DNA from: Larimichthys crocea
Lineage: Eukaryota > Chordata > Actinopteri > Sciaenidae
Assembly (NCBI RefSeq): GCF_000972845.2
Contig: NC_040027.1
Location: forward strand, 17,375,742 to 17,439,741
Direction of reading: 5' to 3'
Length of the DNA stretch: 64,000 nucleotides
A model generated the notes under the pieces. That model was not told where the DNA came from and did not search any database. It saw only the letters and a program-made list of their open reading frames with translations. The translations under genes and the position numbers were made by a program. Positions 35,496 through 48,358 of the stretch are shown here, in pieces (the first letter of the stretch is position 1; each line of letters opens with the position of its first letter).

Positions 35496-38400
35496 TTCAC
35501 TCTGATTCAAGAAGAAGCAAAAAGGCAGAAAGTTTTACAAAATATTGTGGATTGCTCTGAATGTAATCCATTAAAATCAAACTATCTCCACTGATTTAGA
35601 CATGAAAAGATCATTGTCGCCTTTTAGTTGACTCATCCTCATCACTTGTCATTGTCTTTGCCTCGTTAACTCGCTCATCCTTGAGGGACGAGAAAGGATC
35701 AAGACTACTGTAGCGGCACTGGACTCAACTGAAGAGCAATGACAGTAATTGTCTTCTTCTGTATCTGCAACAAAATCAGTCAATATATTGACCAGTCTTC
35801 ATTTTACTACACATTGGACTCACTCGGACTCAAAAGCAACCTTTGCCCCTTTAAAGAAGCTGATTATTTATACTACAGTGTAGAGAAGCATGGACAGACA
35901 TCTCAGCCTGCAGTCATCTGTATGCAATAGTCTCCAGGTCTGAAATAGAGTAGAGAGGACCTGCTGTGTTTTTGTGAACGGTGGGCGACTGTTTTCATGC
36001 TGATCACATGCGTCAAGGCCATAGCAGACACAGAGTTATGATGTTTGGGTTGATGCTGGATGATACCGAATGAATCGATAATGAGCCAGGCTAGAGTTGA
36101 ACAACCTGACTCTTTATTTTCTTAAAGATATCACTGAATTTCATTGCGATGTCTTGACAACCATCTGCTAAAAGAAAATGATCTGCTACAGCTAGTCCAA
36201 ACCAGTTTCAACTAGCATTAGACACTAGATGCTATCATATCTTTTATTTCTCACTCTTACATCAGATACAACTGTATCAACACTCATTTCAGATATGTAG
36301 TGTGGACACACTGTTTAAACACAAGGATTTATAGTCTGACAGAGTTTTTCATTAGAGTGTGTGTGTGTGTGTGTTTGTCGCAGGGATGACGGAGGGGTGG
36401 TCAGTAAAGAGACGTCACTACTAAATGCCCGCTCGCAGATTGCACGTGCAGACGAGGATTGTGAGAAGCATGAGTCACAAGAAGGAGCAAACCGCTTGTT
36501 GTAAATGTTTAATATTGATCTCAAATGGAGCGAGTGCCCCGGTATCGTTAAGTGAAACCGATCAGTGTTGTGTTTAGGAACAAGTCTATCACGTTTAATT
36601 ACGTGTTGTCTGAGAATTTTTGTTACAAAATTGCTACGTGATTTGTTCAGTTTAGAGGCTTTATTTACACCAAGGGTCAGAGGAACTTCATCAAGTCAAT
36701 GCAACTCCCTTTACTTTAAAAATAATCTAACAAATAACATGCTGAAATTGTATATTGTGCTTTTCATAATGAAGTATGACCAAAAAATTCTTCCGTTGGA
36801 TGGGAACGTTCTCTACCACCTCGCCAGTGGGAATACTATGGGCATGAGGAGGCCTGTATGTGCCCAGTGAGTAACTTTCATGGGGAATGGGGCACCATCT
36901 TCGAACGCATGATCCAGTTCTCCTTAATACATCCATGACATACTGCCCCAAAGACCTCTAGCAGGAAGGTAAGGCAGCTTCTTGCCTGAGGGGCAAAACC
37001 CAGGGCTGCTGCTACTAAACCTTAATAGCTATGAATATATATTTTATTATAATTAAAAAGTCAACTCTGATGAGTGTTATCAGGTCCTGTTGAGATGTAT
37101 TTTAGTAACAAACAGTAGTAACAGGATTTGTAAAAAAGGATTTTGTCCCTCCATCACTCTGGGAAATTACGTTTATTAAGTTTGTATTTCTTCTTTGATT
37201 TTGGCTGATTGGATGATTCACTGTAATGCTAACAAGGCGATCTATTTTCATTTTCGCTCCATCAACCTTGAACAGTTCAGGGGATATTTAACTTTCCCGG
37301 GTTGTGGGTGAAGTGAGGAGTCCGTTGGTATAAAATATAAAAATGAGGCCCTATTTGCAGTGTGAAATACCCAGCGGCAGGCGTCAGCTCCTATACACCC
37401 AATCCACACTGTACAGGATCGAACAGAGATTCCCATGAGCACTGCGGCGATGAAATTTTCATGGCAGAGCCTGGTGTGATCTGAGGGGCTCTATGCCCTA
37501 GCGATGGGCACCTGCTCCGGCTGCAATGCATTATTTAAAAACACTCATTCAATCCAGGCTTCAGGGGACACCTTTTGTTACTCTGTCAGAAGCAGTAAGT
37601 GTAACTCAGCTGAGGAGGAGACTTTTTTTGCAAGCGGATGGAGCGGAGCCTGAGGAAGGCCAGGTAGATAAAGGAGACATGGGGGGGAAGAGAGAGGGTT
37701 GTACTGTACAGGAGAGCTGTGTCAGAGGGAAACTGAAGGTCAGGGCCTCAACTTTTTCCTACGTGGATACTGTAAACCTGAATCCCTTCCCAGTGAACCC
37801 TGCACTAGTTACACATGTCACTCAGGAATAAAAGATGAGATGCTTACAAGACAAACCACAACCACGCAGTCCATTCCGCATCTCGCGTTTCCCCTACTGC
37901 ACATTTCACTCTCTCCTTCCTCGGCTAAGGTCGTCTGGATAAACGATGAAATTTTGAAATAAATAGTACGTTGATGCAAATGGCATGATTAAAAAGCCTG
38001 GAGATCAGTCTTAGTGGGTGAAGGAACATGTGACCTGCGCTTTGACCGCTGACTTGATATCAAGGTTCTTGATATAAAGCTGTTTACAATAAAAGAGCCA
38101 CAAAGCCTTTTAACACAAGCAGGCGCGTGTGTTGTCTGTTTCTCCGCCTGGAGCTAAACAGTTTCTCCACCATATACCACCTTGGTGAGACTGTTGATGA
38201 TACGAGAAGAAAAAATAATCTACACCATTTCCGAGCCTCTTTGCTTTCTTGGCTCTAACCTCATGCAGCCTAACTAGTGCTTTACTCCACACATCAAGCA
38301 GATCTCTCCCACTGCCACGTCCCCAGGAAACACACCTGACATTTTAGCCCCAGGCTGCCCCATCCAGCCTTGCCTTTCCTTCACTCGCCTCCAGAGACAA

Positions 38401-38963
38401 GGGCATCTCAGCTGAGTTTAGCCAGCTAAAGCACAGACAGTTAGCAAATTAACTTCCATGTCTTCGTTTCAATAATTCAGCAGCGAGAGCAGGGGCAGGG
38501 TGAGGTAAGGTATGCATGCAGGAAGTGATGGAGGAGGATTAATCAGCGGCCGCATCTGCTTTCATATCTAATCTACCTGCCTTTCGGAAAATAATAAAAA
38601 TGTATAGAATTCATAATTTATGTGTTCGGCAGCGCGCTGAATGTGACACAAAGCGCAACTGGATAAAAATATTATTTCCCAAATATTAAATATTTATAAA
38701 CATCATATGAAAGCGGTATGGATCTGACACTGTAGTGGTGTGGATGTAGTGATGTATCACTTGAAGGTGAATGAGAGATGGGATGTGTGTCTGTGTGAGA
38801 CACCTGTGATACCGTGAAGCTGTTTCACTAAAGCTTATTCCCACCGCACACACTGTTTATATTTGCTTGGCTTTGTTAGGGCAGTTCCTTTGTCAAAACA
38901 AATCAGTGTCAATAGGCGTGTAAACACACATGGCTTTAGCCATGGGTTTAATCCACACAGTCA

Positions 38964-38966
38964 CAT

Positions 38967-39018
<52 letters not shown>
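38964..39018. repeat. Compound (CA)n(TA)n microsatellite
   Basis: An interrupted CA tract runs directly into (AT)12-like sequence in ssbp4 intron 1. Confidence 0.95.
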
Positions 39019-39027
<9 letters not shown>

Positions 39028-40283
39028 TCACTTTCTACCAGCAACAAGCTTGACTCTGTGACTCTACCCATCGACAGACTCACCTGTAAGCGTCCTCTAA
39101 CCTGAGTTTTCACCAAAAGTTTGATTCACACTCACAAAAACAACTTTTCAGCAAAAGAGGCAGAGGCGGTCGATTTATAATAATTTGCGCTAAGAGATTA
39201 TATCGACATAGCTGACATAGTTTTGTTATCACCAGAGCCTCCTCCCACAGCACTTAATGAGGACAATGATATGATGTAATTTACAGAAAATAATCCAAAC
39301 TTCACTTGTTTTCTACATTAAAAAAAAAGTCACATGAAGTCTTGTAGGCTCTTTTTCTCTGCGTGCTCGCAACATAAGCGCTTGTTGCCAAACTGATTAA
39401 CAACTTCAAGCACGCATCTTCAATATTTATACTGTCTCCTTTATTTCAAGTGAGAAAACTAACAAATTTGTGCGGATGCACCCAAAGCAGCTGACGAAAG
39501 GCGGCATTAATTGACTGTTGACATATCTGAATGAAAGCACAGTCAGCCAAAGGGTGCCGAGGGTAAATCAAGGGTTTCTTTACTTTTAGTACAGCGTTTC
39601 TGCCTATGTTAGAACGCAGCGCTTTATGCTTCCTTCAAAAGGCTAAAATGCAGATGGCAGAGCCATCTGTGTAGAATCAAAACCATGCATTCAGACCTGA
39701 AGATCCCTATTAAACTGCATGTAAATACATGGGAGGAGCCAGAGGAGGAGTGGAGGATGTAAAGAACCCCCATGTTCAAAACAAACTGATTAACTTCAAG
39801 TTCTTGAAGTTGAAGTTCTTCCCCCCAAAACAAATCCACAAACAAAAACCAAAAAAACACTTGAAATCGCACAAATAACGTCTGTAAACAAACACGGGGG
39901 ATTAGGGAACTGACATGGGGAGCAGGATTCTTTTAGAAACTGAGCTTTTTTTTAAAAATGAGATGTTTGATCAAGCTATTAAATATTTTTTTTTTGTGAA
40001 TTTGTGTAATTAAGATGCCAGATTCATCGGTGCACATTTCAAAGAGGTTCCAGTTACTAAATAATAAAGTGACATTAAAATTGAAGCTGCTGTATTTCCC
40101 CTGTTCAAATGAAATTCAATAAAACGCTGGTGGGAAAAAAAAAAAGTCTGGAGAGTAATTAATTTCTTTGGTCGCAAGGGCACCTGTTCTTCCTCTACCT
40201 TTGTTTTTATGAGCTTGTTTCCTTTTTACACGATTTTCTGATCACAATAATGTTTCTCAAGGATGAGCGAAGAAAACACTTCA

Positions 40284-40297
40284 CCCCCCCCCCCCCC
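40284..40297. repeat. C14 homopolymer
   Basis: An uninterrupted run of 14 C on the plus strand. Its length is prone to sequencing error. Confidence 0.9.
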
Positions 40298-43042
40298 AAA
40301 TGTGCCACGTGCTACCTGTAATCTGAAGACAACAGCCAACTGAATTGTATGGCGAGGCCTTGGCTTCATGGAGGAATCCACACAAGTGTGAAACATGTAC
40401 ATGTGACTGTTTGTTTCATGTTGTGTATTTCTGGGCAAACTGTTTGGATTTCAACCTTGGTTTCAAGGCTTTCAATGAAATAAAAACACACGCTGTAGAC
40501 AAACACACACAGCTTTGTGCACGGTGTCGCGGACACATTTAAATTCACACTTGAGCTTGTAAATTGGAACATTTCGTGTACTGTATACTACTCAGGTGGC
40601 TGTAAGCACTTGGGACTATAAACACAGGAGGTTGTACTGTACTCATGAGGAGCTTTTGCTTTTTTATTAATCAACTTTTTAGGGTTCAAAGCCTACTGCT
40701 GCACATCTGTACACGCCAGACTACATGCAGCAACTCTACCAAATCTGACAACTCCCTACTGTGGCATCATGGGAGGACTGGAGCTAATATCAGGAGCTAA
40801 TAAAAACACCTGAAACACTCAGAATACTGCAACGCATGCAGTAACTATTTGACAGTGGTGTAAAAAAAATGATAAAGGAAGATACTGTTTCTTTTGGCTG
40901 TTGTAAAAACTTCCAGTGTGAGGTTAATCCATCACTCAGAATGACACCGGGTGGTGAAAAATTAACAATTTACTGAAATAGCTTGTGTGAAAAAATTAGT
41001 AATTTAAAGACACAACATGCCACGAAATACAAAAACAGAGGTCGCTGCAGGAGCTACACGAGAAAGCTCATAAAGATCAAAATACATAAATATTCCTCTT
41101 TGAAACTTCTTACTCGTGGCGTCAGTTGGTCGGTGTAAGTCACATGTCCTGCCCACACTCTTGTATTGCCTGATTGCTTTCAACTATACAAGAAAAAAAA
41201 CAGCTCCTGGGCAAATTACATTTTTCTCAAGCCTCTACTGTCAGTCTACTTCAACAAGTTTTGCATATAATCTCACTGCAATATGGTGTTTGAATAAAAA
41301 ATAAAAAATAAAAAAAAGAATAATAAGCTTAAACAGATACATATTACTGGCCCACTAATATATTTGATTAGAGCTGATATACAGTAATAAATCCAAACAG
41401 CTGACCAAAACTCAAACCAAGAGAGAAATAGATACATCATATCATTCATTTAGTTTTTTTTTTAATCAAGTAAGTACTTGATAATCAATCCTCTATGGAT
41501 ATGCTGTCATACTGTATGGCTAAGTCTTGCTTTAATCGTGTACTGGTCCATCCGGGGCGCCCTCTTTTTAGTATCTGAATATGTAAAGAGCAATATGAAT
41601 ATGCAAATATGAATATGAGCTAATTTCGGTGATGCATTGAGGCAGCTGTTGTGAGCTCCACATTTACAGGGAAACATGTGTTGGCCCTGCGGGTTAGGTT
41701 AGGGTGACAAGACAGGTGAGGGGAGAGGGCAAGCTTCGTCCATTATGTCTGGACATTACCTATAGGCATCCACAGGCATCCACAGGTTTAAAGCGGATGA
41801 TATTTACTGTGGAGTTTCTGATGTATGAGTACAAACAAAAACGCAGAGAAATAAACAAATTTAATAATTTTTGTTATTCACAAGCAGCCTCGACACAGAG
41901 GCAGTCATCGTTTCCAGCTCTCAAAAGACTTGTATTTCTCAGGAGTTAAATTATTAATCCTCCTCCTACACTATCATTTGAAATACATGCTGCCTCTGCA
42001 CTGATTTCCCTCCCAATAACACATGGAACATAATCCACACTCCCTGAACAAGCAAGTGCAAGTAAAAACTGTCAAAAAAAACACGCACACACACACACAG
42101 AGCGTTTATATCATCTATTACTATCAACGTCTTGTGAATAGAGCGATGAAGCTAAGGCACACAAACAGGTGTAAAAGCAGCCTTAACGTCTGCTGATGGC
42201 TCATATGCAATATTAAAGCATCATATGCTGGTTCAAAGGTCACTCTGCCTGCTGTTCATAAAAACCACATGGGACTGTTTTCATTTAGGATTCACTCCTC
42301 CACCTCGAAACAAGACACAAACACACACAGAGCTGCTCAATTTTCCAATAATCTGATGCGAATTCAGAGTGAAATTAAGCGCTCGTGGCGGCAGAAGTGT
42401 ACAAAGTAGTATTCGAGGAAGCTTACACTAAGCACATAAAAGCGAGCCACATCTCTAGAAAGCTTAATCAATTGAATATGACACGGCAATGCATCAAAAA
42501 AAATAATACAGGAGAGTCTCTAAAGAAATTTTGTTTCTATTACAGATGTATGAGGTGCTGTGTAACAGCACAGCCTCTCAGGACTTGACAGTGTTTTTAG
42601 ATTACAATTGCATCTCAGCAGGGATCCCTACTCACTCCTCTAACCTCAGACTGTTTTGTGCTTAAAAATAGCTAATGATGATAAAAGACTGCACTGATCT
42701 GAAGTGCCGGGATGCAAAAGAAATGTTTGCATATGAAGAAATACAGAAATATTAAAAGGCAGCATCGACATAAAGCATGGAGCAGGCATGAGGAGTCTAC
42801 GAGGGATATTTAAAAGTTACATTGTGTTTCTATGTGTTTTATTCAAAAGCACGGTTGCATGCACGCACAAATGAGCTTTTATGGTGAAAAAGGAAAATTA
42901 AGATAAATAGCACAAAGCTTGATGGAAGTGCATCGCATTTAAAAACACACACACGTGATTTTTTTTTTTTTTTTGCAATATTTCCAGACACAATACATCA
43001 AGAATTACACGCGATCCCACATTCATCAACAGCTCTTGTAAA

Positions 43043-43071
<29 letters not shown>
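43043..43071. repeat. (AAT)n trinucleotide microsatellite
   Basis: About ten AAT units in ssbp4 intron 1, 0.7 kb from exon 1. Confidence 0.95.
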
Positions 43072-43074
<3 letters not shown>

Positions 43075-43794
43075 GTCTGCTTCTGCACAAATAACAGCTT
43101 CATGTTCGTGGCAGCATGACTCTTCCTTCGTGTGAGTGGATGCTAAAAAGTTTACCACCGCTGTATGACTGCTGAATGGGACAAAACTTTTCCCCCCCTT
43201 TCATCGCTTAAACGTTTGCATGCGCCCGAGCTTTACGCATGAAAAAATAAGCCACCAAAGCAAGCCGTATTTCTAATAAAACACTAAATAATTCAACCAA
43301 TCCAGCAGGTTAAATCTCCCAAAGTTTACAAGAGAGACGACCGAGCAGCCTGGTCCGTGCAGGGGAGAGTGGGGGGACGAGTACATACATACATACACCC
43401 CATAGAGAAACATGTTTTACGCGAAAATGAAACGCCAAAAAAAAAAGGCGCTTCTTCTACTTGTACTTTTTAACGCCGCAGCCTATTAGAGAATTAATAC
43501 AAAAAAACACACAAACAGCAGAGGAACGCGTGATTATTGTGAATATCCCGTGCAAAAGTGCAAACAAGACAATTTATAGAGAGAGAGGGGAAAAAAAAAG
43601 TTTAAGAGACGCACCTCTAAAGGTGGTCGGAGGGGAGGGGAGCGCACTTTAGTACAGTACACTCCTTTTAAATTACACTACCTAGTTTAGAAAGTTGGAC
43701 TCCCCTCTCTCTCTCTCCGTCTGCCTCCCCTTCGCCTTGCATGATAAGCAGGTAAACTCTCACATATACAGCAGGCATTATTATATTCACTTAC

Positions 43795-43850
43795 TTTTCT
43801 CTCGCTTGGCTATCGGAAGGGACGACAGCTCCTTTACCTTTGGCGTACAT
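43795..43850 (-). CDS. ssbp4: SSBP/SSDP family gene (probable ssbp4), coding exon 1 with start codon
   Basis: This exon holds the initiator ATG (complement of 43848-43850) and encodes MYAKGKGAVVPSDSQARE plus two bases of a Lys codon. It is followed by a consensus donor GTAAGTG (43788-43794). SSBP proteins are nuclear adaptors that bind LDB1-type cofactors, protect them from degradation and act in LIM-homeodomain transcription complexes. The N-terminus gives the paralogue call: from memory, vertebrate SSBP4 begins MYAKG, SSBP3 begins MFAKGK and SSBP2 begins MYGKGK. Together with the Asp in exon 4 this favours ssbp4. The exon ends in phase 2 and joins exon 2, whose first G completes Lys19. Family assignment is secure; the exact paralogue is inferred. 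The 5' UTR extends upstream for an unknown distance, and an AG preceded by pyrimidines just upstream could instead mark a separate 5' noncoding exon. Confidence 0.93.
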
Positions 43851-44255
43851 GCTGGATTCTGTTTTAAGACTTTTGCCCCACTCAACACCTGTCAAAGAAA
43901 GCAGCCAGGAAAACGCTCCATCTCCATAGCTACCCCTTTAGTGTTTTTCCTCCCTCCCCCCCTCCTCCTCGTCCTCCTCTCCCCTCCCCTCCTCCCCTCT
44001 TCTCTCCTCCTCCTCATCCCCTCCTTCTCTCTCCTCTTCTTTCTCTCTCTCTCTCTCCGCTTTTTTTTTTGTTTTTTTTTTTTTACATCTCCAACATTGG
44101 CCACAAATCAGGCACAGTTTCTATTGGGGGGACTTGAAACCGTCCTCGGTTGGATTTTTTTTTTTTTTCTCCTCCTCAGCCGCTGTTCCGGAGGCCTGCT
44201 CCTACTCCCTCTGCTGTGCAAACGGTGGGGGCTCCTTAAAGGGAAACACACACTT
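43851..44255 (-). promoter_or_regulatory. ssbp4: 5' flank / 5' UTR of ssbp4 with long polypurine tract
   Basis: This segment lies immediately upstream of the ATG on the minus strand. Its main feature is a nearly pure GA/G-rich tract on the coding strand (43945-44084 as polypyrimidine on the plus strand), ending in two A-runs. A second A-run lies near 44156-44170. GGGGAGG-type blocks could bind Sp1-like factors. No TATA box was identified. The transcription start is not visible, so the boundary between promoter and 5' UTR is unknown. The placement is inferred only from the position of exon 1. Confidence 0.5.
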
Positions 44256-45910
44256 CTTGTTTACTGACCTCAGAAACATGAGCAGAGAAAGGGGGGGATA
44301 GATGGGGAAAGGCATGCCGGGTACAGGCTCTGCACTTAACTCCTTTTGGGAGGCCGGTGTCATAGTCGGTATGTTTTTTTCCCCTTAAAAAGACATTCCA
44401 GGACTCCAGCTCCAATTTGAGGGACTTACACCAATGAGGACAATACTCACTTTTTTTTTTTTTGCATGGTTGCACACACACCATATTTTGTTACATTGTG
44501 AAGTATTGTTATCACAAAATAACTACCACACTGCTACATGTTGCTGTCAAGTGACAAATTATTATTTTTTTAGTAGCCTATAGCAATGTTTCTTCAACTT
44601 TTTACACTGCTACCGCCTCAGAAAATATTCGGTATCACCATCCGATTGCAGCACCCTCGCCTCACCATCTCCTTCTGAGGCTGTATCTAGATCTAGTATC
44701 TTTCTTACTGACCTCAGTAATATGAGCTGAGAAGGGAGGATAGATGGACTTAATTAGATGGACCTCGGCTCCAATTGTTTTGTCGTTATCACAAAATAAC
44801 TACCACACTCTTACATGCTGCTATGTCAATGACCAAATTATTATTTTTTAGTGGCCTATAGCAGTGTCTCTCAAACTTTTCGCACTGCTGTCGCCTGTAT
44901 GACAGTGCCATCTAGTGGTGTAGTTGCCGATTGTAACACCCTCGCCTCACCATGTCCTGCCTAGGTATGGATGCACTTAACTCCTTTTAGGAGGCCGGGA
45001 CTTACACCAATGAGGACAATACTCACTTTTTTTTTTTTTTGCATGGTTGCACACACATCATATTTTGTTACATTGTGAAGTATTGTTATCACAAAATAAC
45101 TACCACACTGCTACATGTTGCTGTCAACTGACAAATTATTATTATTTTTTTAGTAGCCTATAGCAATGTTTCTCCAACTTTTTAGACCACTACCGCCTCA
45201 GAAAATATTATAATATTAGGTATCACCAGCCGATTGCAGCACCCTCGCCTCACCATCTCCTTCTGAGGCCGTATCTAGATCTAGTATCTTGTTTACTGAC
45301 CTTTAGAAACATGAGCATGTCAATGGACATGTTACACATACTCCTAATAAGGTTACTGTATGGAAGAATGGAACCAGTTCAAGAACCAGAGCTAATTTGG
45401 TGTTGAAAGGGTACTCCTGATCCGCAATAACAGATTACACGTGGTTACTGTCTTGTTTACTGACCTCGGAAACATGAGCAGAGAAGGGGGGATAGATGGG
45501 GAAAGACATGCCAGATACAGGCTCTGCACTTAACTTGTCTTGGGAGGCCGATGTCACAGTTGGTATGTTTTTTTCCCCTTAAAAAGACATTCCTGGGACT
45601 CTGACTCGAATTTCAGGGTCTTACATCAATGAGGACAATACTCTCTTTTTTTGCACACTGTTACGTGTTTGTTACATTGTTTTGTCATGTCCACAAAATA
45701 ACTACCACACTGTTACATTTTGCCATGTCAACAAACAATTTATTTGTAGCTTATAGCTGTGTTTTTCAAACTTTTTACAACAATACTGCCTCAGAAAATA
45801 TTAGGTTAAGTATCACCATCATGACAGATATTAAAGGACCACTGTGTAGGATTAGTGCCATCTAGAGGTATCGTTGCTGATCGCAACACCCTCGCCTATC
45901 CATCATCTTC
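44256..45910. repeat. Degenerate tandem array of ~0.45-0.6 kb units upstream of ssbp4
   Basis: Four partial copies of the same unit lie head to tail. The anchor TTTACTGACCT (or a variant) recurs near 44260, 44705, 45292 and 45455. The anchor CACCCTCGCCT recurs at 44652, 44937, 45240 and 45887. The block AATGAGGACAATACTC recurs at 44434, 45009 and 45628, and ACTACCACACT with TACAT at about 44523, 44803, 45100 and 45700. Copy 2 lacks the central part and copy 3 begins mid-unit. The last copy includes TTAAAGGACCACTGTGTAGG, related to the TTAA-ended element at 48359. The array therefore probably arose by duplication of DNA carrying such an insertion. Confidence 0.9.
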
Positions 45911-45989
45911 CTAACATGAAGGAAAAACTACAGTGCTCACGAGACACCAGGCTGTAATGTTTATTTTTGATGTGATGTTGGACATTTTA

Positions 45990-46112
45990 TTATGGGGGCC
46001 TATGGAGGTTGACTTGTTCTATAGCCAGCCTCAAGTGGTCGTTCAAGGAACTTTAGTTTATAGCACTTCCGCATTGGCTTCACTTCATGGCTACGGATAT
46101 TGCTGCTTGATA
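45990..46112 (+). mobile_element. Dispersed repeat fragment
   Basis: GGGGGCCTATGGAGGTTGAC, TCAAGTGGTCGTTCAAGGAA and GCACTTCCGCATTGGCTTCA resemble a recurrent teleost repeat module. It directly follows the last unit of the tandem array. Confidence 0.6.
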
Positions 46113-48358
46113 GCTATGTGTCTGTTTGCACTTACTCTGACTTTTGAACTCACTTAATATGCAAACATTGCACTTCAAAAGTGATTTTGCGTACAGTTTG
46201 AACACTCTCTTTTAGTCAGTTTAACCACTGTTTCAATTTAGCATGCATTAAATATTAATTACCATGTGGATTACACTTTGAGTGGAGCCCAGGGTAATTA
46301 TGATATTGCAATAATACACACCAAGATGTCTTGATATAGAATACAATTCACTTGGTGGAGGGAAAACCATTCCTTTGTATTGTGGCGTGTTTCTCTTTGT
46401 TTCATTGCAGCATGGTTTCCATTACCGTGTTCTTTGCCCCCACCTCATCTGTTATTTTTAAATATCAGTACAGCTTGAGCATTTTTTTTCTTCTTCATAT
46501 TAAGTTTCACTGGATTCCAATCAGTATGATTTAGTGACTCGACATCCAAACTTCTCAAAACATGGACAAACTGTTTGCGATCATTTTACAACAAACCCGA
46601 TGACCCATGACATCCCTACATGAAGTGACTCAGCGGTTAGTCAGCTACCACAGGTCCCTCCAAACCTCTACATCAAGCTCTTCATCATAGCTATTTTACA
46701 AACATGGCTCAGATCCCGATCTTGATGTGGGTCATCTATACAGGTCACTGAGCGCAGAAAAACATTTTATCACCAACTCTTGACCCATGCTTAAAGCTGA
46801 AGCAGCAGGCATTTGAAACTGCTTGAGAAATGTTAACAATATGGATCACTGATGCAAGTTCTCTCAAACTGGTGTGAGGATTGGGCCTTTAAAGGTTGTT
46901 TTCTGAAACTCCTTATTGATTTTTATTCATATTAGTGGGTGTTTGCCTGATGATTATCACAGACTAAGTGTATTGTAGTATTCAAATGTATTTTACTCAA
47001 ACTGAAAAGTAATTATTGTTGTAGTCTGGTCAGAGTACAACATACCAAACAAACAGTGCTGACTGTATATGATTTCTTAGCAGCAAAGGATGATCTTTTG
47101 GTAGTCAGGTTATTAAAAAAATCTAAAATGCATGTGTTGGATGTGAATTCAGAAGCGATGAGTTAATCAAGGGAGTTCTTGGTTAACACAAGGGAGGCTT
47201 AAGCAGCCGTCTCTAGTGCCAAGTTATACTCACTGTTCTGTATAACGAACGACTGGCCCACAGTCAGAGAACAGCTTCTAATGGACATTTCAAGTCTCGC
47301 ACGAGGCCACAGTACTGATGAGATCTTAAGATGATTTCTTGTTAGCTAAAAGGGGATTGGTTATTATTATTCACTCCAACTCTGACACTACAATGACCCG
47401 AGGGCAACCCACTTTCTCTGGCACTCTTACACCTCCGACTCCAATTACAAAGCAGCTGTAGGGAGGTGGCACACTGGTTGTTCCATATCACCGAATATGA
47501 ACAGCTCTGTATAATAACATCTATGATTAGCCACTAGATACTTGAAGTAAGACACATTTATGGTATTTGTTAAAAAGACCCAAAGGCAGCATGTGTTTGT
47601 GATCTTTAACTTTCAGCTCACTTATCAGGCTGCTTACGGAGATCATTGTATAATTCTGTGATGGCTACAGAAAGGAGACACAAGGAGGGGACCAGATCTG
47701 AAGTGTGCAAGGGGGTTAAGGTTATTTTACATTTGCACTTGAGGGGGAACTCCAGCAAGTTTGTATGGCACTTCCACAAGAGACACATTTGAAAAAGAAT
47801 GATCAAAATTAAAGCAGCAGAGATATTCTTAATTCAGTCCTTACTATGGGTCAAGCTGCAAAATCACTGGATCCTACATTCCCACACTACAACTAAATAG
47901 CATCTTTCATTAGATCTTCCAGTTTGTAATGTAGGCTTTTGCAAACCTTGGAAAGCTGCCTCCAGAACCTCAGAGAAGGACAGCATTTTTATACTGTATA
48001 TACTGCATTGTGTTGGTCGACAGTAAATAATTAGGAGAGTCACATATTGTGAAAAGTTTCATTTATTTTTATTATATCACTAAAGTTGCCAGGTATGTTA
48101 CTTGCCTTGAAAACGAGTAACAACAACTAACACTGGAAAACTAAGCAAAATACTCAAGAAAGTTAGTTAATTGCTAAGTTGCATATCCAGGTCAACAAAT
48201 ACCAACATTTGGGATATGATAAAAGGTAAACAAACAAAGTGGCTCAGAGCAAGCCACACAACTATCTTTGAGTCATTGACCCAAAGCTTAGGTATTTGAT
48301 GACATGGAAATGAGGTTCAACAATAAACTATCTTCCTCCAGTATGACTGACCCCACCG

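Larger units (their letters stand above)
33187..43794 (-). other. ssbp4: ssbp4 intron 1 (10.6 kb)
   Basis: The intron is bounded by exon 1 donor GTAAGTG and the exon 2 acceptor TTCCAG. It contains a tRNA-derived SINE (34479-34656), a dispersed repeat (35090-35495), a (CA)n(TA)n compound microsatellite (38964-39018), a C14 run (40284-40297), an A/T-rich run near 41291-41322 and an (AAT)n tract (43043-43071). No alternative exon is evident. The intervals 33.2-34.4, 35.5-38.9, 39.1-40.2 and 41.4-43.0 kb hold only unique AT-rich DNA as far as I can see. Confidence 0.85.

Noticed and set aside
44155..44190. Strong plus-strand splice-acceptor-like signal (T-run, CTCCTCCTCAG)
   Set aside because: No matching plus-strand exon or donor follows. 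It is the complement of A-run and purine DNA in the ssbp4 5' flank.
43695..44267. 190-codon plus-strand open frame over ssbp4 exon 1
   Set aside because: It is antisense to the real exon and continues through the polypyrimidine tract. It has Pro/Leu/Ser/Phe runs only.
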